64,000 nt of DNA from Bacillus thuringiensis (lineage in GTDB: Bacteria > Bacillota > Bacilli > Bacillales > Bacillaceae_G): NCBI RefSeq assembly GCF_001182785.1, contig NZ_CP012099.1, forward strand, positions 426,501 to 490,500. The letters are read 5' to 3'. Of the stretch, positions 23,909 to 33,384 are shown piece after piece (position 1 is the stretch's first letter; every line of letters starts with the position of its first letter). A program made the translations under genes and the position numbers. The notes under the pieces are model-generated. The model saw only the letters and a list, made by a program, of their open reading frames with translations. It ran no database searches and was not told the origin of the DNA.

Positions 23909-26572
23909 GTTTCTCTTCACTAATTTAATAATCTCATTCACAACAAGTGGAATGATACTTAATAAGAGAACGAATCCCCAATCTCGCATTGTTAATGCAT
24001 GTACACCGAATATATTTGCAAGGGGCGGGATGGAGATGATACAAACTTGCATAAGAACACCGATAAGAAGGGAGAAGACTAAATATTTATTTGTAAAGAT
24101 CCCAATTGAAAAAATCGATTTCGTTCTTGAACGCAAGTTAAATGAATGAACGAGCTGAGAAAAACTAAGAACGACAAATGCCATCGTTTGGGCATGTAAT
24201 AGAGCATCGTCATCAATTCGTTCAGGGAAAAGAGGGAATAAATTTGTATCTCCAGTATAGAATTTTGCTCCGGCGATAAAAGCTATTAGCGTTAAAAGTC
24301 CAATGACAAGTCCATTGAAAACAAGAAAAGGAACGCTACCACTAAATAAGCTTTCTTTCGCATGTCGTGGTTTTTCCTTCATCACATCTGGATCTTCAGG
24401 ATCAACCCCAAGTGATAATGCAGGCAGTGTATCTGTAATTAAATTCACCCACAAAATATGAATAGGTCGTAGTGGTGTTGCCCAGCCGAGTAAAATGGCT
24501 AAAAATAAAGCGATAATTTCTCCGAAGTTACAAGAGAGTAGGAAGAGAATTGATTTTTTTATGTTACGATAAATATTTCTACCTTCCTCAACAGCTTTCA
24601 CGATAGATGAGAAATTATCATCTGTTAACACAACATCTGCTGCCCCTTTTGCAACGTCTGTTCCTGTAATGCCCATCGCTACGCCGACATCGGCTTGCTT
24701 TAAAGATGGTGCATCATTGACGCCATCACCAGTCATAGAAACGATATTTCCTTTCGCGCGTAATGCCTTTACAATTTTCACTTTATGCTCTGGAGAGACT
24801 CTAGCGAATACATTTAAATGATTAATTTTGCTAGCTAGTTCTGTATCAGCAATGTTATCTAATTCAGTTCCAATCATAATTTCAGATATTTCTTCAGCAA
24901 TGCCGAGTTCTTTAGCAATTGCAAAGGCGGTATCTTTATGGTCACCAGTAATCATAACTGTGCGAATGCCGGCTTTTTTACATTCTGTAATTGAATCTTT
25001 CACTTCAGTTCTTGGCGGATCAATCATACCGACAAGACCGATAAAGATGAGATTTTCTTCAAGATGATTTATATCCACATCGTTTGAATTGAATTGTTTA
25101 AAGGCGAATGAAAGTACTCTTAAAGCTTCTTGAGACATTGCCCTGGCAGCTTCTAATATTTGATTTTTATCAACCTCTGTTAGACCCTCGATTTTACCGT
25201 TTTTAAATATGTGGGTACATCGAGGTAAGAGCTTATCAATAGCGCCTTTCGTCATGCTATAGTAGTTTTCATCGTATGTATGCACGGTTGACATCATTTT
25301 ACGATCTGAGTCGAAAGGCAGCTCGTTAACACGTTCATGTATCGTTTCTAAATGATCTTTTTGCATATTAAAAGTGCTTCCGGCCACGAGAAGAGCAATT
25401 TCAGTCGGGTCTCCGGTTTGTGATTCGTTATTGTAAGACGCATCATTACATAGCACCATATTTTCTAACAATAGACGTTGTGCATCATTATTTACATTTA
25501 AATTTTCTAAGTGATCGTATGTGTTATCACTATAAAAGTGAGTAACAGTCATTTTATTTTGCGTTAACGTACCTGTTTTATCTGAACAAATAATTGTGAC
25601 AGAACCGAGAGCTTCAACAGCTGGTAGTTTTCGAATGATAACGTTTTGTTTAATCATACGTTGTACACCAATTGCAAGAACGATGGAAACGATAGCTGGC
25701 AAGCCTTCTGGAATAGCTGCAACAGCTAAACTAATAGCAGTCATAAACATTTCTAACGTATCCCGGCCTTGTAAAAATCCGATGAGGAACATAACGATAC
25801 AAATAGCTACAGCGACAAAGCCTAAATATTTTCCGACTTGTGCTAAGCTTTTTTGAAGTGGTGTCATATCATCGTCTGCTTCATGTAAAAGGGTAGCAAT
25901 CTTACCAATTTGTGAGTTCATTCCAGTTTCAACAGCAACACCGACGCCTCTTCCATATGTCACAAGAGTAGACATAAAGGCCATGTTTTTTTGATCGCCA
26001 AGTGGTACTTGCTCATCACTTTGCATAGAAGCGTGGTAGATTGCATCTTTATCAACAGGGACAGATTCACCAGTTAGAGCAGATTCTTCAACTTTTAAAT
26101 TTGCGGTTTCGATAAGGCGTAAATCGCATGGGATATATCGTCCGGCGTCGAGCATAACAATATCCCCTGGAACGACGTGCTCAGATGGAATTTCTTTTAG
26201 TTCACCATTTCTCTTGACGATAGCTTTTGGTGTTGCCATTTTTTTCAATGCCTCTAAAGCTTGTTCTGCTTTCGATTCTTGAACAACACCGATAACAGCA
26301 TTTAAAACTACAACGAGCGCGATAATACTGGCATCCGCCCATTCACCTACAAAGGCAGAAATAAGGGCAGCTATAATAAGGACATATACGAGGACGTCAT
26401 TAATTTGGGCGAAAATACGCTGCCATAAAGTGCGTTTTTGTTTTGTAGCTAATTCATTAGAACCGTATTGCTTTAAACGTTCACTTACAATCTCATCTGT
26501 TAAACCGTGTTGTTCGTTTGTTTCTAGGTCAATTAATGTTTGATCTTTCGTCTTACTGTACCAATTGCTCAT
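23906..26572 (-). CDS. P-type Ca2+-transporting ATPase (P2A, SERCA/PMCA-like)
   Basis: This 888-residue cation pump carries the N-terminal cation ATPase domain, ten or so membrane helices, the phosphatase loop TGES, helix 4 motif AAIPEGLPAIV (Ca-site type), phosphorylation motif SDKTGTLTQNK near residue 330, nucleotide-binding KGA and hinge TGDGVNDAP. These features place it in the P2A group with B. subtilis YloB. It probably exports calcium, and manganese transport is possible. RBS GGAGGTG lies upstream. Its position next to TerC/TerD genes and near ChaA suggests a divalent-cation and stress neighbourhood. Confidence 0.9.
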   Translation of the reverse strand: MSNWYSKTKDQTLIDLETNEQHGLTDEIVSERLKQYGSNELATKQKRTLWQRIFAQINDVLVYVLIIAALISAFVGEWADASIIALVVVLNAVIGVVQESKAEQALEALKKMATPKAIVKRNGELKEIPSEHVVPGDIVMLDAGRYIPCDLRLIETANLKVEESALTGESVPVDKDAIYHASMQSDEQVPLGDQKNMAFMSTLVTYGRGVGVAVETGMNSQIGKIATLLHEADDDMTPLQKSLAQVGKYLGFVAVAICIVMFLIGFLQGRDTLEMFMTAISLAVAAIPEGLPAIVSIVLAIGVQRMIKQNVIIRKLPAVEALGSVTIICSDKTGTLTQNKMTVTHFYSDNTYDHLENLNVNNDAQRLLLENMVLCNDASYNNESQTGDPTEIALLVAGSTFNMQKDHLETIHERVNELPFDSDRKMMSTVHTYDENYYSMTKGAIDKLLPRCTHIFKNGKIEGLTEVDKNQILEAARAMSQEALRVLSFAFKQFNSNDVDINHLEENLIFIGLVGMIDPPRTEVKDSITECKKAGIRTVMITGDHKDTAFAIAKELGIAEEISEIMIGTELDNIADTELASKINHLNVFARVSPEHKVKIVKALRAKGNIVSMTGDGVNDAPSLKQADVGVAMGITGTDVAKGAADVVLTDDNFSSIVKAVEEGRNIYRNIKKSILFLLSCNFGEIIALFLAILLGWATPLRPIHILWVNLITDTLPALSLGVDPEDPDVMKEKPRHAKESLFSGSVPFLVFNGLVIGLLTLIAFIAGAKFYTGDTNLFPLFPERIDDDALLHAQTMAFVVLSFSQLVHSFNLRSRTKSIFSIGIFTNKYLVFSLLIGVLMQVCIISIPPLANIFGVHALTMRDWGFVLLLSIIPLVVNEIIKLVKRN

Positions 26573-26735
26573 AAGTAAGCACCTCCAGTAAAAACAGTTA
26601 GCAATGGTAGTGTTGCTATTATTTGTGAGTAGTATGTATGGAGAAAAAATCTAGGGTGAGGTTCTACTTCTATTGTACAATATTTTACAGTTGGTTGAGG
26701 GAAAGAGAAGAGTTGTCATGAATTTGTTGGAAATA

Positions 26736-26767
26736 AAAAAGAGCCTCATATAAGTGAGGCTTTTTTA
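26736..26767. terminator. Terminator beside yfkK
   Basis: AAAAAAGAGCCTCA and TGAGGCTTTTTT pair around a short loop, overlapping the yfkK stop. It is T-rich in both directions. Confidence 0.8.
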
Positions 26768-26989
26768 CTTTTTAATTAATGTACCTAATTCTTCTGTAAT
26801 AGCTTGCATTTCACTAATGCTGAATGTTTCACGTTTCATAACATGATCATAAATGTCACGTAAATCTTCGTACATTTCTTCGTTAAAACTAGCAGCTCTC
26901 ATCGCTCCAGCATTAACCATACGTAATTTTTCTTTAATAGCTTCGACCATGTATTCAACGTTTTCTTCTGACTTTACGGATAAATCCAC
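26765..26989 (-). CDS. yfkK: DUF1128 / UPF0435 protein (YfkK)
   Basis: This 74-residue, highly acidic helical protein begins with GTG at 26989, preceded by AAAGGGGG. The family is recognised from [20 protein letters not shown] and the general pattern of UPF0435. The function is unknown. It is divergent from yfkJ, as in B. subtilis where yfkK, yfkJ, yfkI and yfkH are neighbours. Confidence 0.85.
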   Translation of the reverse strand: MDLSVKSEENVEYMVEAIKEKLRMVNAGAMRAASFNEEMYEDLRDIYDHVMKRETFSISEMQAITEELGTLIKK

Positions 26990-27163
26990 CGAAGTGTCCC
27001 CCTTTAAAATAACATAAGGCTATCTTAACATTTTTTATCATTTTCGTTAATGAATCTTTTCAATCCTATTAAATTAGTAGGGATTTCCTTTATATTTCAT
27101 AATTGGTTGTTTATACTATAAGTATATATGAAGAAATGCACCAAGAAGGGAAGAAACAAAGAC

Positions 27164-27628
27164 ATGGTTCAAGTATTGTTTGTTTGTCTTGGGAACATTT
27201 GCCGTTCTCCGATGGCAGAAGCAATTTTTCGAAATCTTGTCGTAAAAGAGGGACTTGAAGAGAAAATTGTCATTGATTCTGCAGGAACAGGAGATTGGCA
27301 TGTTGGTCATCCGCCACATAAAGGAACACAAAAAATTTTAAAAGAAAATGCAGTCACTTTTGAAGGAATTAAAGCAAGGCAAGTAGAAAAAGAAGACTTA
27401 ACAAAGTTTGATTATATTATTGCCATGGACAACAAGAATATAGCAGATTTAAAAAGTTTAGGTAAAACTGGAGGCTATATTGGTAGGCTGTCCGACTTTG
27501 TTCCAGACGGTGGCTGGACAGACGTTCCTGACCCTTACTATACAGGGAATTTCCAAGAAGTATATGACCTTGTAACAGAAGGGTGTGCAAAGCTATTAGC
27601 TTTCATTCGAAATGAACAAGGAATATGA
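27164..27628 (+). CDS. yfkJ: Low-molecular-weight protein tyrosine phosphatase (YfkJ)
   Basis: This 154-residue cytoplasmic enzyme has the catalytic P-loop VCLGNICRSPMAEA (CX5R; nucleophile near residue 8) at the N-terminus and the general-acid loop VPDPYYTG (Asp-Pro-Tyr) near residue 125. It removes phosphate from protein tyrosines, and arginine phosphatase activity is known for the related YwlE. ATG 27164 puts the P-loop at the usual distance from the N-terminus. An upstream in-frame ATG would add 12 basic residues. First gene of yfkJ-I-H. Confidence 0.9.
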   Translation: MVQVLFVCLGNICRSPMAEAIFRNLVVKEGLEEKIVIDSAGTGDWHVGHPPHKGTQKILKENAVTFEGIKARQVEKEDLTKFDYIIAMDNKNIADLKSLGKTGGYIGRLSDFVPDGGWTDVPDPYYTGNFQEVYDLVTEGCAKLLAFIRNEQGI

Positions 27629-27681
27629 GGAAGCTTAGAAAGAAATACTTTCTAACATAAGAAATGAAAGGGTGAAGGAAT

Positions 27682-28197
27682 ATGGCAAAGAAAAATAATA
27701 TTGCTCGAAACATTGCGATTGGTGTAGCTGCAGGTGTAGCGGTATCCATGTTAAAGAAAGAAAACCGTGAAAAAGTAAAAAATACAGCAGAAAAAGCAAA
27801 AACAAAGATGATTGAAATTGGTGAAAATGCAAAGATCAAAGAAAAAGTGCAAACTGTTACAGATAAAGGACGCGAACTTGCTGATTTCAATGTGGTAAAA
27901 GCGAAAGTAGCAGAAATTAAAAAATTAACGCCATCTGTTGTAGAGACGTTAAAAGAAACGAAAGAAATTTTTAGTAAGAAAAAAGTTGAGCCAGAAGAAA
28001 AGCCAGAAACGATTGAAATTCAAGCTGTATCTCCAAAGGTAGATGAGCTGAAAGCAGAAGAAGAGCCAGTAGTTGCTGAAGATGGTGGTATGAAAGAAGC
28101 GCGTGAATTATTTATGAAAGACTCAAATGCAGTGGAAAAAAAAACTGAAGCGTACATTGAGTTAAAGCAAGATAAAGAAGAGAAGAAAAGCGTTTAA
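27682..28197 (+). CDS. yfkI: YfkI-like YtxH-type protein
   Basis: This 171-residue protein has an N-terminal glycine-alanine hydrophobic segment (IARNIAIGVAAGVAVSMLKK, YtxH-like) and a long, strongly charged helical remainder. Lys and Glu make up much of residues 30-171, giving a probable coiled coil. It occupies the yfkI position between the phosphatase and the YihY protein. In B. subtilis this block belongs to general stress genes. RBS AAAGGGTGAAGG. The molecular role is unknown. Confidence 0.7.
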   Translation: MAKKNNIARNIAIGVAAGVAVSMLKKENREKVKNTAEKAKTKMIEIGENAKIKEKVQTVTDKGRELADFNVVKAKVAEIKKLTPSVVETLKETKEIFSKKKVEPEEKPETIEIQAVSPKVDELKAEEEPVVAEDGGMKEARELFMKDSNAVEKKTEAYIELKQDKEEKKSV

Positions 28198-28203
28198 ACA
28201 TAT

Positions 28204-29070
28204 ATGAAAAAAATTTTAGAAAAGGTGAGAAGAAATCGTACTTATTCGTTTGGTAAAGATTTATATGACCGGACGATGCGCGATGATGTAGCGGGCTTGG
28301 CAGCACAGCTCGCTTATTTCTTCTTGCTTGCAATTTTTCCTGGGCTCGTTTTCTTAATTACGCTTCTTGGATTTATTCCCATTCAAACAGAGGATGTGCT
28401 TAGTTTATTAGAGGTTTATGTACCAGATGATGCAATGAACTTAATTGAGGTAAATGTAGATAAAGTTGTAAACCAGCAAAATGGTGGTTTATTATCATTT
28501 GGTTTATTATCCATGTTATGGTTTGCCTCAAATGGTGTTAATGCGGTTATGAATGCTTTTAACCGCGCTTATGACGTGAAGGAAACACGTTCTTTTATTA
28601 CAACAAGAGCGTTATCAATTGTGTTTACATTAGCTATTATTTTTATGATTGTCTTTGCGTTAATTGTTCCGGTATTCGGACAAGTTATTGGAGCAGCAGT
28701 GTTTAAAGCACTCGGTTTATCAGATAGTTTTTCTTTCGTATGGAGCATTACACGATTAGTAGCGAGTTTCTTCGTACTATTTGCTTTGTTTAGTTTCTTA
28801 TATACATTTGCACCAGATCGAAAGTTAAAAAGAAGAGAAGTTATTTCAGGGGCGTTATTTGCTACTGTAGGATGGATTGTGGTATCTTACTCATTTGCTT
28901 ATTATGTAGATAAGTTTGCGAATTACGCCAATACATATGGTGGTCTCGGTGGTATCATTATTTTAATGTTATGGTTTTATTTAACTGGATGGGTAATTTT
29001 ACTTGGCGGTGAAATTAATGGTTTACTCCACCATTATAGAACCGGTGACAATAATTCCCGTAATGAATAA
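28204..29070 (+). CDS. yfkH: YihY/BrkB-family membrane protein (YfkH)
   Basis: This 288-residue integral membrane protein has about six helices. YihY-family signatures are GLAAQLAYFFLLAIFPGLVF near residue 30, NAFNRAYDVKETRS near 117 and YANTYGGLGGIIILMLWFYLTGWVILLGGEIN near the C-terminus. The family was once called ribonuclease BN by mistake, and its true function is unresolved. It starts six bases after yfkI with a weak RBS, so coupling is likely. Confidence 0.9.
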   Translation: MKKILEKVRRNRTYSFGKDLYDRTMRDDVAGLAAQLAYFFLLAIFPGLVFLITLLGFIPIQTEDVLSLLEVYVPDDAMNLIEVNVDKVVNQQNGGLLSFGLLSMLWFASNGVNAVMNAFNRAYDVKETRSFITTRALSIVFTLAIIFMIVFALIVPVFGQVIGAAVFKALGLSDSFSFVWSITRLVASFFVLFALFSFLYTFAPDRKLKRREVISGALFATVGWIVVSYSFAYYVDKFANYANTYGGLGGIIILMLWFYLTGWVILLGGEINGLLHHYRTGDNNSRNE

Positions 29071-29113
29071 TGAGCTCTTGTTCCATAATAAAAAGGAACA
29101 GGGGGGATATTTC

Positions 29114-29227
29114 ATGAGTAATAATAAAAAGAACCATAATAATAAAAGTAATAATAAACAAAAGAGCAGTTCGCATCCAAAGCATAAAACGAGTAGCAGT
29201 GCGAACGGTCATAATAGCTATCATTAA
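29114..29227 (+). CDS. 37-residue Asn/Lys/Ser/His-rich peptide
   Basis: ATG 29114 follows AGGGGGGATATTTC and opens MSNNKKNHNNKSNNKQKSSS, ending SSANGHNSYH. The product is fully hydrophilic and disordered. The clear RBS and the terminator immediately after the stop support a real gene. Compositionally similar short proteins occur among Bacillus spore components, but no assignment is made. Confidence 0.6.
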   Translation: MSNNKKNHNNKSNNKQKSSSHPKHKTSSSANGHNSYH

Positions 29228-29263
29228 AAAAAACGGGTCCTCTATGAGGGACCCGTTTTATTT
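29226..29263. terminator. Bidirectional terminator
   Basis: AAACGGGTCCCTC-type stem: AACGGGTCCTC / GAGGGACCCGTT with flanking A and T runs, between the 37-residue gene and the P1B ATPase gene. Confidence 0.85.
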
Positions 29264-31183
29264 GCTTCCTTTTAATAATCGTAAGCCATTTAAAATGACA
29301 AGAATCGTACTTCCTTCGTGGCCAATAACACCGAATGGAAGAGCTAAAAATTGCAAGAAGTTTGAACAAATTAGCATCGCAATAACAGCTAGCGAAAAGA
29401 TTACGTTTTGCTTCACAATACGGTTCATTCGTTTTGATAGACGGATCGCTTGAGAAAGACGAGATAGTTCGTTCTTCATCAGTACAACATCCGCCGTTTC
29501 TAAAGCTACATCTGTTCCTTCTCCCATTGCGACACCAATGCTAGCAGTAGCGAGTGCAGGTGCATCATTTATGCCGTCTCCGACCATTGCTACTGTACCG
29601 TATTTTTCTTTTAACTTTTTAATCGTTTCAACTTTTGTTTCTGGTAAACATGATGCGTAATATTCCTTTATATTACTTTCAGAGGCAATTGCTTTTGCCG
29701 TTTCTTCATTATCTCCAGTAATCATAATTGCTTCGACACCAATGTTTTGTAAATCGCGAATGGCAGCTATTGTTTCTTGGCGAAGCGTATCTTTTAAAGC
29801 GATAAGTCCAAGAATGCCTCCTTCATCACTAATATAAACGACAGTTTTACCTTCCTTTTCAAGTGAGGCAGAAATACCATTATGAAATGTCTTTGTTTCT
29901 TCACCGATAAAATCAGCTTTACCTATTTTATAAGCGTTGTTTTCGAATACTCCTTTTAGCCCAAAACCAGTTACATCTTCAACCTTTTCTGGTTTTATTA
30001 ATGTAATGTCGTACGCATGTTGTGCATATTTAACAATGGATTCAGCTAAAGGATGTGTAGAGTGACTTTCAATTGATGCTGTAATGGAAAGCACTTCTTT
30101 TTCTGTCATATTTTCTCGAACATATACATCTGTTACGGTAGGTTTTCCTTCTGTTAATGTTCCTGTTTTATCAAAGGCGATTGCTTTTACTGAAGCGAGG
30201 CGTTCTAAATGAATGCCACCTTTAAAGAGAATTCCATTTCTCGCTCCGTTAGAAATTGCAGATAACGTTGCTGGTGTAATGGCAGCAACGAGTGCACAAG
30301 GAGATGCGACTACAAGTAAGATCATAGCGCGATAAAACGTTTCATTCCAGCTCCAGTCAAGTAAGAAATGAGGAACGAACATCATAAGCGCAACAACGAG
30401 TAGTACACCTTTTACGTATGTTCCTTCAAACTTTTCGATGAATAGTTGTGATGGTGATTTTTCACTTTGTGCACTTTGGACGAGACGGATAATCTTTTGG
30501 AATAAGGTTTGATCGCTCGGCTTCGTAATTTTAACTTCGATAGCACCACGTAAATTTACAGTACCTGCAAATACTTCATCGCCATGTCTTTTCTCATTTG
30601 GAATAGGTTCTCCTGTGATTGCTGCCTCATCGATATTTGTTTCACCGTTATGAATCGTACCGTCAGCAGGAACACGTTCACCTGGTTTAATTAAAATAAT
30701 GTCGTTAATTTGTAACTCTCCAACAGGAACACGTTCCTCAGTTCCGGTGGAAATACGTAATGCTTCTTCAGGTTGTAAGTCCAGAAGAGCAGAAATTTCT
30801 TTTTGGCTCTTACTTAACGTATAAGATTCCATAGCACCGCTGAGTGCAAAGATGAAGATTAAAATAGCCCCTTCTGCCCAGTAGCCAATAATTGCAGCAC
30901 CAATAGCTGCAAAGAGCATTAGCATTTCAACATTTAGCTCTTTTTCTTCAATCGTATCTTCAATTCCTTCTTTTGCTTTTGCATATCCACCAACTATATA
31001 AGCAAGGATATAGCAAGTAATACCTACATTCATTGCATCGTTCTTTGTGAATAACCAACCAACTAAAATAAAAATACCAGATGCTACTGCAAATACAAGT
31101 TCATAATGTTTTTTTAATGTGTCCCATAGAGAGGGATGAGAAATTGTTTCTTTTGCGTGTAACGTTTTTACTTCTGAGTTCAT
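29258..31183 (-). CDS. P1B-type metal ATPase (PfeT/ZosA-like)
   Basis: This 641-residue heavy-metal pump has membrane helix motif VASPCALVAAITP (SPC rather than CPC), the phosphorylation site FDKTGTLTEGKP, TGEP actuator loop and GDGINDAPALA hinge. There is no N-terminal HMA metal-binding domain. The SPC motif and missing HMA domain define P1B-4 pumps such as B. subtilis PfeT (formerly ZosA), an Fe(II) exporter under PerR. Ferrous iron, cobalt or zinc export is therefore likely. A clear PerR box was not found. RBS AAGGAGCGAG precedes the start. Confidence 0.85.
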   Translation of the reverse strand: MNSEVKTLHAKETISHPSLWDTLKKHYELVFAVASGIFILVGWLFTKNDAMNVGITCYILAYIVGGYAKAKEGIEDTIEEKELNVEMLMLFAAIGAAIIGYWAEGAILIFIFALSGAMESYTLSKSQKEISALLDLQPEEALRISTGTEERVPVGELQINDIILIKPGERVPADGTIHNGETNIDEAAITGEPIPNEKRHGDEVFAGTVNLRGAIEVKITKPSDQTLFQKIIRLVQSAQSEKSPSQLFIEKFEGTYVKGVLLVVALMMFVPHFLLDWSWNETFYRAMILLVVASPCALVAAITPATLSAISNGARNGILFKGGIHLERLASVKAIAFDKTGTLTEGKPTVTDVYVRENMTEKEVLSITASIESHSTHPLAESIVKYAQHAYDITLIKPEKVEDVTGFGLKGVFENNAYKIGKADFIGEETKTFHNGISASLEKEGKTVVYISDEGGILGLIALKDTLRQETIAAIRDLQNIGVEAIMITGDNEETAKAIASESNIKEYYASCLPETKVETIKKLKEKYGTVAMVGDGINDAPALATASIGVAMGEGTDVALETADVVLMKNELSRLSQAIRLSKRMNRIVKQNVIFSLAVIAMLICSNFLQFLALPFGVIGHEGSTILVILNGLRLLKGSK

Positions 31184-31252
31184 TACTACTCGCTCCTTCC
31201 GAATTCTTATTGAGAAAAATAATCAAAATCGAAACCCCTATAAAACGACGAA

Positions 31253-31279
31253 AGCTGCCATCCATAATGGATAGCAGCA
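31253..31279. repeat. Inverted repeat in the leader of the P1B ATPase gene
   Basis: GCTGCcATCCAT and ATGGATaGCAGC (12-bp arms, one mismatch each side) around one base, about 70 bases before the ATPase start. It has no T-run. It may be an mRNA leader structure or an operator. Confidence 0.45.
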
Positions 31280-31454
31280 TTTCTGTTGAATCTGTTTTTA
31301 ATAGTTATTATGTTGTAATTATTCTATAGTATATCATAGGTTTTTATGAGATGGTACGGTTTTGTTTTAAGTATAAACGGAAAACTTGTGTTTTCGCAAT
31401 TCCTCTGGTATATATGAATATTGTTCATAAAAAGGTCGGAAAGGAAGACAACAA

Positions 31455-32405
31455 GTGAAGACAGAGAAATTTTTTACCCATCCGATTGGCGTATTTATTG
31501 CTGCAATAGTAGCAACTTTTTTATGGGGAAGCGCATTTCCTTTTATTAAATTAAGTTATGTTGAACTTGGAATTCAACCACAAGAAGTTGGAGAGCAAAT
31601 ATTATTTGCTGGTTATCGTTTCTTGTTATCTGGGGTAATGCTTGTATTCTTTTTTAAAGTGTTAGGGAAAGATATGAGTTTCAAAAAAGGAACGGGGAAA
31701 CAGTTAATACAAATTGGTTTATTCCAAACGTTTCTTCAATATATCTGTTTTTATATTGGAATGAGTTATAGTTCAGGAATTGAAGGAGCTATCATTTCAG
31801 GGACATCATCATTCTTTCAAATTTTACTCGCCCATTTTTTATATAAAGATGATGCTCTCAATATGAGAAAAATAATTGGGGTATTGATTGGTTTTTGTGG
31901 TGTCATTTTAGTGAATGTGCCGAGTGATGGTAGCTTATCATTTCATTTTGGAATCGGAAGTTTATTACTTCTTAGTGCAGCAATGCTGTATTCATATGGA
32001 AACATATTAGCGAAAGAAGGTAGTAAAATATTAGATGTTGGTTATATGACAGCATACCAAATGATTTTTGGTTCTATAGGATTATTATTTATAGGGGCTT
32101 TGCAAGTTGGAGTAATGCCATTTACATTTAGTCTAGATGCACTACTTATGCTGATTTATTTATCTTTCTTATCTGCAGCTGGTTTTTGCATTTGGAATAC
32201 AATTATGAAGTACAATAAGGTTGGAAAAGTATCTATGTATATGTTCTTTATACCCGTATTTGGTGTGTTATTATCAAGCATGATTTTAGGTGAAGCAATT
32301 CATTCATTTGTGTTACTCGGTTTAGCATGTGTAGCCGCAGGAATTATTGTGGTAAATCGGACGCCAGCTAAGCAAAAAATAGAGCAAGAAAAACAAGTAG
32401 CATAG
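31455..32405 (+). CDS. EamA/DMT-family transporter
   Basis: This 316-residue protein has ten predicted membrane helices and two EamA domains. The first begins ATFLWGSAFPFIKLSY, and the second ends in FIPVFGVLLSSMILGEAI, the typical drug/metabolite transporter motif. GTG start follows AAAGGAAG. DMT proteins export amino acids or metabolites, and the substrate cannot be inferred. It is monocistronic with its own terminator. Confidence 0.85.
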   Translation: MKTEKFFTHPIGVFIAAIVATFLWGSAFPFIKLSYVELGIQPQEVGEQILFAGYRFLLSGVMLVFFFKVLGKDMSFKKGTGKQLIQIGLFQTFLQYICFYIGMSYSSGIEGAIISGTSSFFQILLAHFLYKDDALNMRKIIGVLIGFCGVILVNVPSDGSLSFHFGIGSLLLLSAAMLYSYGNILAKEGSKILDVGYMTAYQMIFGSIGLLFIGALQVGVMPFTFSLDALLMLIYLSFLSAAGFCIWNTIMKYNKVGKVSMYMFFIPVFGVLLSSMILGEAIHSFVLLGLACVAAGIIVVNRTPAKQKIEQEKQVA

Positions 32406-32429
32406 AATGCAGAAAAGCGATTACAATGG

Positions 32430-32456
32430 AAGAACAGTACTGTTCTTCTTTTTTTA
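32430..32456 (+). terminator. Terminator of the EamA gene
   Basis: AAGAACAGTACTGTTCTT hairpin followed by CTTTTTTT. Confidence 0.8.
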
Positions 32457-32525
32457 TAGAAAAAGGATAATAGACTAAGTGTAACGAAAAAAGATACAAA
32501 AAGCATTTATTGAGGAGAACATATT

Positions 32526-33206
32526 ATGAATCTACTTTATGTGGTGTTAATTGGGCAAATACTTCTTTTTTTTATTGGTGCAATTTATGCAATGCGACAG
32601 ACAAAAAGAACGAAAGATAATATGCCGTTACCTTTAGCAATCCGTCTTATTCTTAGTTTTTCTTTAACAGGTAGTGCAATTTGGATATGGTTACAAGATC
32701 CATCTGTAGAGTATAGTACGTGGGTTGCACTTGGTATGACTTTATCGACTGTGGGAGATTTGTTTATGGCTGGGCTGATTCCAATTGGTCATCGATTAAT
32801 TGGTGGGATGGTTACTTTCGCCCTTGCTCATTGTTTTTATGTAAAAGCATTTTTGCAAACAGGAATTTCATGGAATGGTTTTTGGATTGGCTTACTCGTA
32901 TATGGGCTCTTTCTAATTGTAGGATGGTTCTTCTTTATCCGAAATGATAAACAGGATAAATTGTTTACGATAGGAGCTCTAATTTATGGATTGTGGGTTG
33001 GAGGAATGGCTTGCTTTGCATTCGCCTTATATTATGAAAATACAGGAATATGGTGGATACCAGCGTTTGGTGGCTTACTGTTTGTAATTTCTGATTTCAT
33101 TATTGGCGTGACAGATATCGGAGGGCGTAAATTGAAGTATGAGCCACTTTGGATTTGGTTTACATATGTAGCCGCTCAAATGTGTATTGTATATGTGGGA
33201 TTATAA
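32526..33206 (+). CDS. YhhN-family membrane protein (lysoplasmalogenase-like)
   Basis: This 226-residue protein has about eight membrane helices. The conserved YhhN elements are LGMTLSTVGDLFMAG (near residue 75), FALAHCFYVKAF (near 100) and the late FVISDFIIGVTD. YhhN/TMEM86 members hydrolyse the vinyl-ether bond of lysoplasmalogens; the Asp and His residues above are the proposed catalytic ones. Whether the Bacillus member has this activity is unknown. RBS TGAGGAGAA precedes the ATG. Confidence 0.85.
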   Translation: MNLLYVVLIGQILLFFIGAIYAMRQTKRTKDNMPLPLAIRLILSFSLTGSAIWIWLQDPSVEYSTWVALGMTLSTVGDLFMAGLIPIGHRLIGGMVTFALAHCFYVKAFLQTGISWNGFWIGLLVYGLFLIVGWFFFIRNDKQDKLFTIGALIYGLWVGGMACFAFALYYENTGIWWIPAFGGLLFVISDFIIGVTDIGGRKLKYEPLWIWFTYVAAQMCIVYVGL

Positions 33207-33207
33207 A

Positions 33208-33254
33208 AAGATACTCTCAAAAATAGTGGATAGACTATTTTGAGAGTATCTTTT
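33208..33254 (+). terminator. Terminator of the YhhN gene
   Basis: AAAAGATACTCTCAAAA pairs with TTTTGAGAGTATCTTTT, followed by TTG. Confidence 0.85.
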
Positions 33255-33384
33255 TTGCTTGTTTAATTTAATCAGTATTTCTATTTTGGAATTTCTAATA
33301 TTATAATTTTATAATTCAGAATTTTGTAGAAAAATATCAGTCGTATTATTTATAATAAAAGTAAAAAGATGATGAGATGGTGAA

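Noticed and set aside
31290..31330. PerR or Fur box before the P1B ATPase
   Set aside because: The AT-rich TTAATAGTTATTATG stretch does not align with either consensus beyond chance.
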